DNA from: Planctomycetota bacterium
GTDB lineage: Bacteria; Planctomycetota; Phycisphaerae; SM23-33; FEN-1343
Assembly: GCA_012514895.1 (NCBI GenBank)
Contig: JAAYZK010000311.1
Coordinates: forward strand, 1 to 32,715
Reading direction: 5' to 3'
DNA: 32,715 nucleotides
Shown piece by piece: positions 28,144-32,715 of the stretch (the first letter of the stretch is position 1; every line of letters begins with the position of its first letter). The notes below the pieces were generated by a model that worked only from the letters and a program-made list of their open reading frames with translations, was not told the DNA's origin and searched no databases. A program made the position numbers and the translations under genes.

Positions 28144-29139
28144 ATGAACCTTGTCACAGGCGCTACCGGGCTGCTGGGAAGCCACCTGTGCGAACAACTG
28201 GTCCAACGGGGCCAGCCGGTTCGCGCGTTGGTGCGGCGAAGCAGCGATACGGCGTTTCTCGAATCCCTTGGCGTAGAAACGGCTTACGGCGACATCACCG
28301 ATCCGTCCTCCCTGCCGGCGGCCCTGAAGGGCGTCCGCATCGTCTACCACGCGGCGGCTCGGGTGGGCGACTGGGGGCCGTGGGACGAATTCGTCGCCAT
28401 CAGCATTCGCGGCACCGACAACATGCTCAAGGCGGCCGCCGCCGCCGGGGTGGAACGCTTCCTGCACATCAGCTCGATCAGCGCGTACGGCCACCCCGAC
28501 GGGGCGGGCCTGGTGCTGGACGAAACCGCCCCCCTGGGCCAGGACCTGCACCGCTGGAGCTACTACAGCCGTGCGAAAGTCCAGGCCGAGCGACTCGTCT
28601 GGGCGGCCCACCAGCGGGGGGATCTGCCGATCACCGTCTGCCGCCCGAGCTGGCTGTACGGCCCGCGGGACCGCGCGTCGATGCCCCGGCTGATCCGCGC
28701 AATCCGGGCCGGGAAGGCCAAGCTGCTGGGCGACGGCTCGAACCGGCTCAACCTCACCTACGCCGGCAACGAGGCCGAAGGCTGCATCCTCGCCGCCAAC
28801 CATCCCGACGCCGTCGGCGAGGCCTATAACCTCTCCAACGACGGGGAGATCACCCAGCGGGAGTACTTCGAGAAGATCGCCGCCGCCTGCGGCGCGCCCG
28901 CCCCGACGCGCCGGGTGCCCTACAAGGTGGCCTATCACGCGGCCTTCCTGATGGAGTTCTTCGGCCACCTGTTCGGCCGCAGGACCCCGCCGCTGGTCAC
29001 CCGCTATGCCGTCTGGCTCATGGGCCGCCGCTGCTTCTTCAGCGCCGACAAGGCCCGCACGCAGTTGGGCTGGCAGCCCACCGTCGGCTACGACGAGGGC
29101 ATCGCCCGCTCGGTCGCCTGGTGCCTGGACCACGCGTAG
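28144..29139 (+). CDS. NAD(P)-dependent epimerase/dehydratase (extended SDR)
   Basis: The 331-residue protein is an extended short-chain dehydrogenase/reductase. It has the Rossmann motif VTGATGLLGSHL (4-15), GDITDPSSLPAAL, the VYHAAARVG strand, the active-site Tyr-Lys pair in YYSRAKVQAE and the RPSWLYGPRD loop that follows catalysis. The C-terminal substrate domain includes NLSNDGEITQREYFEKIA and ends in LGWQPTVGYDEGI. It probably oxidises or epimerises a nucleotide sugar or a 3-beta-hydroxysteroid/terpenoid-like alcohol; the sequence does not decide which. The start at 28144 begins exactly with the Rossmann strand and fits the leaderless promoter; upstream in-frame starts would add an unlikely low-complexity N-terminus. 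It stands alone between divergent and convergent neighbours. Confidence 0.88.
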   Translation: MNLVTGATGLLGSHLCEQLVQRGQPVRALVRRSSDTAFLESLGVETAYGDITDPSSLPAALKGVRIVYHAAARVGDWGPWDEFVAISIRGTDNMLKAAAAAGVERFLHISSISAYGHPDGAGLVLDETAPLGQDLHRWSYYSRAKVQAERLVWAAHQRGDLPITVCRPSWLYGPRDRASMPRLIRAIRAGKAKLLGDGSNRLNLTYAGNEAEGCILAANHPDAVGEAYNLSNDGEITQREYFEKIAAACGAPAPTRRVPYKVAYHAAFLMEFFGHLFGRRTPPLVTRYAVWLMGRRCFFSADKARTQLGWQPTVGYDEGIARSVAWCLDHA

Positions 29140-29161
29140 GCCCCCGGCTCTGCGCAAGAGA

Positions 29162-29197
29162 ACGGCCCCGCCTCCACCTCGGTGGACACGGGGCCGT
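29162..29197. terminator. Terminator hairpin between converging epimerase and ilvN genes
   Basis: ACGGCCCCG (29162-29170) and CGGGGCCGT (29189-29197) pair perfectly, and CCAC/GTGG inside the loop adds a second short stem. On the minus strand the hairpin is followed by TCTCTTGC, a modest pyrimidine/U-rich tail; on the plus strand by CCTGTTG. It lies 22 nt from each stop codon and probably serves both transcripts. Confidence 0.75.
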
Positions 29198-29219
29198 CCT
29201 GTTGAGTCGGGAAACCGGT

Positions 29220-29723
29220 TCAGGCGTCGCCGCTCTGGCGGCCGCGGGGCATGGCGATGACGCCGGTGCGGGCCATCTCCACGATGCCGTACGGGCGGGC
29301 CAGTTCCATGAAGGCTTCGAGCTTCTCCTCGTCGCCGGCCAGTTCGATCATGACGCTGGTGGGCGCGACGTCGACGACCCGCCCGCGGAACAGCGTGGCC
29401 AGTTCCAGCACCTCCCCGCGCTTGTCGGACTTGGCGTGGATGCGGATGAGCATCAGGTCGCGCTGGACGTAGGCCACGTCGGTGAAGTCGCGAACCTTCA
29501 GCACGGCGATGATCTTGGCCAACTGCTTGCGGACCTGCTCGAGCGTCCGGTCGTCGGCGACGACGACGATGGTCATCCGGCTGACGTCGGGCCGTTCGGT
29601 ACGGCCGACGACGAGCGAGTCGATGTTGAACCCGCGGGCGGCGAACATGCCCGCCACATGGGCCAGGACGCCCGGTTCGTTCTGAACCATGGCGGTAATC
29701 ACGTGCTTGTGCATCGGTTCCAT
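29220..29723 (-). CDS. ilvN: Acetolactate synthase small (regulatory) subunit IlvN
   Basis: The small subunit activates acetolactate synthase and confers valine feedback inhibition. The 167-residue protein has the N-terminal ACT domain (HVITAMVQNEPGVLAHVAGMFAARGFNIDSL, with VSRMTIVV) at about 7-80. The second domain typical of the longer small subunits is also present (RDLMLIRIHA, FRGRVVDVAPTSVMIELAG, PYGIVEMARTGVIAMPRG). The length is normal. The ATG at 29723 has GGAG 7 nt upstream and starts the conserved region; an open frame upstream overlaps ilvB and is not used. It lies 34 nt after ilvB, so the two are co-transcribed and end at the hairpin at 29162-29197. ilvC is not found in the window. 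Confidence 0.94.
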   Translation of the reverse strand: MEPMHKHVITAMVQNEPGVLAHVAGMFAARGFNIDSLVVGRTERPDVSRMTIVVVADDRTLEQVRKQLAKIIAVLKVRDFTDVAYVQRDLMLIRIHAKSDKRGEVLELATLFRGRVVDVAPTSVMIELAGDEEKLEAFMELARPYGIVEMARTGVIAMPRGRQSGDA

Positions 29724-29757
29724 GTTCCGTCTCCAGTGCATCGAAACGCCGGGCCCG

Positions 29758-31455
29758 TCAGGCCAGTCGTCCCAAGTCCATTTGTTCCAAACTGTTGCCC
29801 GTCGCAACCATGGGATAGACGTTCTCTTCGCCCTCCACGTGCACGTCGAGGACCACGGGGCCCTCGGTGGCGAGCATCTGCGCCAGGGCGTCGGACAGTT
29901 CGGCCCGATCGCTGATGGTCATCCCGGTCGCGCCGAACGCGCGGGCCATGGCCGCCAGGTCCGGACAGGGGTGCGTCGAGGACGAGTACCGCCGCCCGTA
30001 GAACATCTCCTGCCACTGGCGGACCATGCCGAGGTAGCCGTTGTTCAGGACGATCACCTTGACGGGGATGTTGTTCTGGACGGCGGTGATGACCTCGACC
30101 ATGGTCATCGAGAAGCTCCCGTCGCCGTCGATGTCGATGACGGTCCGGTCGGGGCAGGCCACCTGGGCGCCGATCGCCGCCGGCAGGCCGAAGCCCATCG
30201 TGCCCAGCCCGCCGGAGGTGATGACCTGCCGGGGCCGGCGGAACCGGTAGAACTGGGCCGTCCACATCTGGTGCTGGCCGACGCCGGTGGCGACGATCGC
30301 GTTGTGGTCGGTGACGTTTCCGACGGCCTCGATGACCTCCTGGGGCTTGATCGACCCGGTCGGCTCGTAATGGAACGGATAGCGGGCCTTCCACTCGGCG
30401 ATCCTGGCCAGCCACGGCCCGCGATCGCGGGGCTCGATGGCGTCGAGCATCCGTTCGAGGATGTCCTTGGCGTCGCCGACGACGGGGATGTCGGCGCGGA
30501 CGTTCTTGGCGATGCTGGTCGGGTCGATGTCGATGTGGATGATCTTGGCCTTGCGGGCGAAGGTCTCCACGGTCCCGGTGACGCGGTCGTCGAAGCGGGC
30601 GCCAATGGCGACCAGGCAGTCGCAGTCCTGCACCGCATAGTTGGCCGCCGCCGAGCCGTGCATGCCCAGCATGCGCAGGCACAGCGGGTCGTCCTCGTCG
30701 ACGGCGCCGAGGGCCAGCAGCGTCGTGGTGGCCGGCAGCTTTCCCTTGGCCATGACCGCCCGCAGGGCGTCGGCGGCCCCGGAGATGACCACCCCGCCGC
30801 CGACATACAGCAGCGGGCGCTGGGCGGCGTTGATGGCCTCGGCGGCGGCGACGATCTGCCGCTGGTGGCCCAGGACGCGGGGCTTGTAGCCCGGCAGGCG
30901 CATCTCGAGATCGGGCTGACCGGCCAGCCGCGACGTCGTGGCGTCCGTGGCGATGTCGACCACCACCGGCCCGGGGCGTCCCGTGCGGGCGATGTAGAAT
31001 GCCTCGCGGACCACCCGTCCCAGGTCGCGGACATCCTTGACCAGCGTGTTGTGCTTGCACACCGGACGGGTGATGCCGGTGATGTCGGCTTCCTGGAAGG
31101 CGTCGTTGCCGATCAGCGTGCTGCGGACCTGCCCGGTGATGGCGACCATCGGCACGCTGTCCATGTGGGCCGTCGCCAGGGCGGTCACGAGGTTGCACGC
31201 GCCGGGCCCGCTGGTGGCCAGGACCACGCCGGGCTTGCCCGTCGCGCGGGCGTACCCGTCGGCCATGTGGCCGGCGCCCTGTTCGTGGCGGGTCAGCAGG
31301 AAGCGGATCGGGCTGGAATACAGCACGTCGAAGATGGGCAGCACCACGCCGCCGGGGTAGCCGAACATCACGTCCACGCCCTGCTCCAGCAGGATCTCGT
31401 GGAACAGGTCCGCGCCGCTCATCCCGGCGAAGGTGGAGCCGCTTTCGCTAGCCAT
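29758..31455 (-). CDS. ilvB: Acetolactate synthase large (catalytic) subunit IlvB
   Basis: This ThDP- and FAD-dependent enzyme condenses pyruvate with pyruvate or 2-ketobutyrate, the first common step to valine, leucine and isoleucine. The 565-residue chain has the glutamate region GYPGGVVLPIFD followed by FLLTRHEQGAGHMADGYARATG, ATSGPGACNLVT, and the ThDP/metal motif DIDGDGSFSMTMVEV ending in NNGYLGMVRQWQ. FAD-region motifs such as ALGAVDEDDPLCLRMLGMHG and GARFDDRVTG are also typical. The ATG at 31455 has AGGAG 9 nt upstream. It is followed by ilvN and preceded by a long leader (31456-31776) with a small ORF rich in Val, Leu and Ile codons, which suggests control by branched-chain amino acid supply. 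Confidence 0.97.
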   Translation of the reverse strand: MASESGSTFAGMSGADLFHEILLEQGVDVMFGYPGGVVLPIFDVLYSSPIRFLLTRHEQGAGHMADGYARATGKPGVVLATSGPGACNLVTALATAHMDSVPMVAITGQVRSTLIGNDAFQEADITGITRPVCKHNTLVKDVRDLGRVVREAFYIARTGRPGPVVVDIATDATTSRLAGQPDLEMRLPGYKPRVLGHQRQIVAAAEAINAAQRPLLYVGGGVVISGAADALRAVMAKGKLPATTTLLALGAVDEDDPLCLRMLGMHGSAAANYAVQDCDCLVAIGARFDDRVTGTVETFARKAKIIHIDIDPTSIAKNVRADIPVVGDAKDILERMLDAIEPRDRGPWLARIAEWKARYPFHYEPTGSIKPQEVIEAVGNVTDHNAIVATGVGQHQMWTAQFYRFRRPRQVITSGGLGTMGFGLPAAIGAQVACPDRTVIDIDGDGSFSMTMVEVITAVQNNIPVKVIVLNNGYLGMVRQWQEMFYGRRYSSSTHPCPDLAAMARAFGATGMTISDRAELSDALAQMLATEGPVVLDVHVEGEENVYPMVATGNSLEQMDLGRLA

Positions 31456-31548
31456 GGTTCATACTCCTGTCGCAGTCGTTTCGTCGTCGTCAGGGCCCCG
31501 TGGGGCTCTCGTCCATTCCGGTTCTTCGTCGCACGATCAGTGGGGAGA

Positions 31549-31616
31549 CGGCCGCCGGGCCGACCCCTTGATAGACCAGGAGGGGCCACCCGTCAACCTT
31601 CGTGGAGTGGCGGCCG
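31549..31616 (-). promoter_or_regulatory. Inverted repeats in the ilvB leader, candidate attenuator
   Basis: On the minus strand CGGCCGCC (31616-31609) pairs perfectly with GGCGGCCG (31556-31549). Nested inside are GGCCCCT (31587-31581) and AGGGGTC (31568-31562), a 7-bp stem with one G-U pair. The first arm could also pair with a GGCGGGCCG stretch inside the leader ORF, which would give mutually exclusive folds. No clear U-run follows, so a classical terminator is not proven; the fold could act through translation or Rho. TTGACG-17-TATCAA (31596-31568) could be a second promoter within it. Confidence 0.4.
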
Positions 31617-31626
31617 CACGCTCGGT

Positions 31627-31749
31627 TCAGAAGCGCGCGACCTGGAATACAACGACCAGCACGATGGAGTCACCGGCAGCGCGCGCCACACCGCCCGAGC
31701 GGGCGGCCCGCCGTAGGGGCAGGATCGGATATGTGGCCATGTGCTGCAC
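31627..31749 (-). CDS. Putative ilvB leader peptide (40 codons)
   Basis: The short frame lies between a strong promoter and ilvB. From a GTG at 31749 (GGAG 8 nt upstream) or an ATG at 31740 it encodes a 40- or 37-residue peptide with the run SIVLVVVF about ten codons before its stop. Within that run Ile, Val, Leu, Val, Val, Val are coded ATC GTG CTG GTC GTT GTA; GTT and GTA are rare in this GC-rich sequence. About eleven of the 37 residues are Ile, Leu or Val. This is the design of leader peptides that sense charged branched-chain tRNA by ribosome stalling. The position, rare codons and downstream inverted repeats support it, but translation is not shown. Confidence 0.6.
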   Translation of the reverse strand: MQHMATYPILPLRRAARSGGVARAAGDSIVLVVVFQVARF

Positions 31750-31782
31750 GTCGGTGTCTCCACAGACCGTCAAAGCTCAGTC

Positions 31783-31812
31783 ATTCTAGCTTATCGGCCG
31801 AAAGGCTGTCAA
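31783..31812 (-). promoter_or_regulatory. Strong sigma70-type promoter of ilvBN
   Basis: TTGACA (31812-31807), a perfect -35, and TAGAAT (31788-31783) are separated by 18 bp on the minus strand. Transcription would start near 31776, some 320 nt before the ilvB ATG and about 27 nt before the leader ORF. It lies just beyond the ispE stop codon. Confidence 0.75.
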
Positions 31813-31818
31813 CCCGCA

Positions 31819-32679
31819 CTACCAGGGATTTTGCGTCACGACGCGTGCGCAGCGGCGGGCCTGCGGATCGAGCCGGTCGTAGAGGCTCAGGGCATGGGTC
31901 TGGTCGTCGGCCAGGAGGAACAGGGCGCTGCCGCTGCCGGTCATGTGGGTCCGCCGTCCGGTGGCCGCTTCGAGACGGCTGACCCAGTCGGCGATCTCGG
32001 GGCAGACGCGGCAGGCGGGGGCGAACAGGTCGTTGACGAGCCTGCCGGACCACTGCGACGCCGGGCCCCGGGCCAGGGCTTCCGGATCGACCGCCTCCAG
32101 CGGCCCGCCCCCCATCGCGTCGAAGGCCGCGTAGACCGCCGCGGTCGACGCGTGAACCGGCGGCGTGACCAGGACGGCCGCGAAGGGCGCCACCGTCGCC
32201 GCCGTCAGCCGCTCCCCGCGGCCCTGCATCCGCGAGGCGCCGCCACCCAGGGTCAGGGGCACGTCGCTGCCCAGCTCGGCCGCCAGGGCCGCCAGGGCGC
32301 CGCCGTCCAGCCCGGCCGACCACAGGTCGTTGAGGATGCGCAGCGTCACGGCCGCGTCGGCCGACCCGCCGCCGAGCCCCGCGCCGGCGGGGATGCGCTT
32401 GCGGAGCTCGATGTCCGCCCCGCCTCGGGCGCCGAGCCCCTGCAGCCGCCGCGCCGCCCGCACGACGAGGTTGGCCTCGTCCGTCGGCAGCGTCGGGTCG
32501 TCGCAGACAAGCGTCACGGCGTCATCCGGCCGCGGCGCGAAGATCAGGCTGTCGTAGAGTGTGATCTTGGTGACGATGGAGTCCAGCGGATGGAAGCCGT
32601 CGCGCCGGAGCGAGCCGACCCTGAGAATAAGATTCAGCTTGGCCGGCGCACGGGCGACCACGCGATGATCGTTGAGCAT
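31819..32679 (-). CDS. ispE: 4-diphosphocytidyl-2-C-methyl-D-erythritol kinase IspE
   Basis: IspE phosphorylates CDP-methylerythritol, the fourth step of the MEP isoprenoid pathway. The 286-residue GHMP kinase has the N-terminal substrate motif APAKLNLILRV (10-20), GFHPLDSI, the ATP-binding loop IPAGAGLGGGSADAA and the C-terminal MTGSGSALF loop. The length is normal. The ATG at 32679 is the family-typical start, but no clear ribosome-binding site precedes it and the frame stays open to the window edge 36 nt away. An upstream start or coupling to an unseen gene therefore cannot be excluded. IspD, the previous enzyme of the pathway, is encoded at 8500-9303. Confidence 0.95.
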   Translation of the reverse strand: MLNDHRVVARAPAKLNLILRVGSLRRDGFHPLDSIVTKITLYDSLIFAPRPDDAVTLVCDDPTLPTDEANLVVRAARRLQGLGARGGADIELRKRIPAGAGLGGGSADAAVTLRILNDLWSAGLDGGALAALAAELGSDVPLTLGGGASRMQGRGERLTAATVAPFAAVLVTPPVHASTAAVYAAFDAMGGGPLEAVDPEALARGPASQWSGRLVNDLFAPACRVCPEIADWVSRLEAATGRRTHMTGSGSALFLLADDQTHALSLYDRLDPQARRCARVVTQNPW

Positions 32680-32715
32680 GAGCGTCGGGGCGGCGGGCTC
32701 GCAGCGGACGCAGCC

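Noticed and set aside
31448-31462. Four-codon ORF (ATG to TAG) overlapping the ilvB start on the minus strand
   Set aside because: Its ATG is only 1-2 nt from the AGGAG site, too close for use, and such short frames are expected by chance.

Overview
The window is a GC-rich (roughly 70% G+C), gene-dense piece of bacterial chromosome. The combination of a DUF4159 protein beside a MoxR ATPase, a DUF1571 protein, formylglycine sulfatase genes, a PPC-like lipoprotein and a membrane-anchored PIN/TRAM protein points to Planctomycetota, most likely a Phycisphaerae-like lineage. That assignment is inferred from gene content and has not been tested by phylogeny. I see no tRNA, rRNA, CRISPR array, insertion sequence or prophage.

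Layout: (i) 1-283 (-) is the start of a lipoprotein gene, divergent from (ii) addB-addA (435-7281, +), which encode a helicase-nuclease with an 8-nt gene overlap. (iii) A YacL-like PIN/TRAM gene and ispD follow (7346-9303, +). (iv) 9397-13078 (+) holds a TPR-type lipoprotein, a tandem DUF4159 protein and a MoxR ATPase, with a conspicuous repeat hairpin just before moxR. (v) 13065-14331 (+) contains two damaged sulfatase genes, where the usual moxR partners would be expected. (vi) 14414-16342 (+) encodes an exported ankyrin protein fused to a glycosidase-like domain. (vii) carB (16518-19901, +) has its own promoter. (viii) A minus-strand operon runs hisF - pilT - a degenerate GspE/PilB-like gene - a CvpA-like gene (25301 down to 19927). 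(ix) Two further minus-strand exported proteins follow, a transglutaminase-like protein and a DUF1571 protein. (x) 28144-29139 (+) is an SDR/epimerase. (xi) ilvB-ilvN (minus) lies behind a long leader. (xii) ispE (minus) is at the right end.

How the genes relate: AddAB processes double-strand DNA ends for recombination. IspD and IspE are two steps of the MEP isoprenoid pathway. CarB, HisF and IlvBN are ordinary biosynthetic enzymes (carbamoyl phosphate, histidine, branched-chain amino acids). PilT and its GspE-like neighbour belong to the type IV pilus/type II secretion ATPase superfamily, but no pilus structural genes are present here.

The points most worth a second look are: a 40-codon leader ORF ahead of ilvB with an Ile-Val-Leu-Val-Val-Val run and downstream inverted repeats, suggesting attenuation; a GspE-like protein with membrane segments that has lost the Walker A lysine and other ATPase residues but keeps its zinc cysteines, next to an intact PilT; an ankyrin/glycosidase-like fusion; iron-staple-type cysteine sets in both AddA and AddB; two genes whose promoters imply leaderless mRNAs with identical spacing; and the eroded sulfatase/moxR locus.
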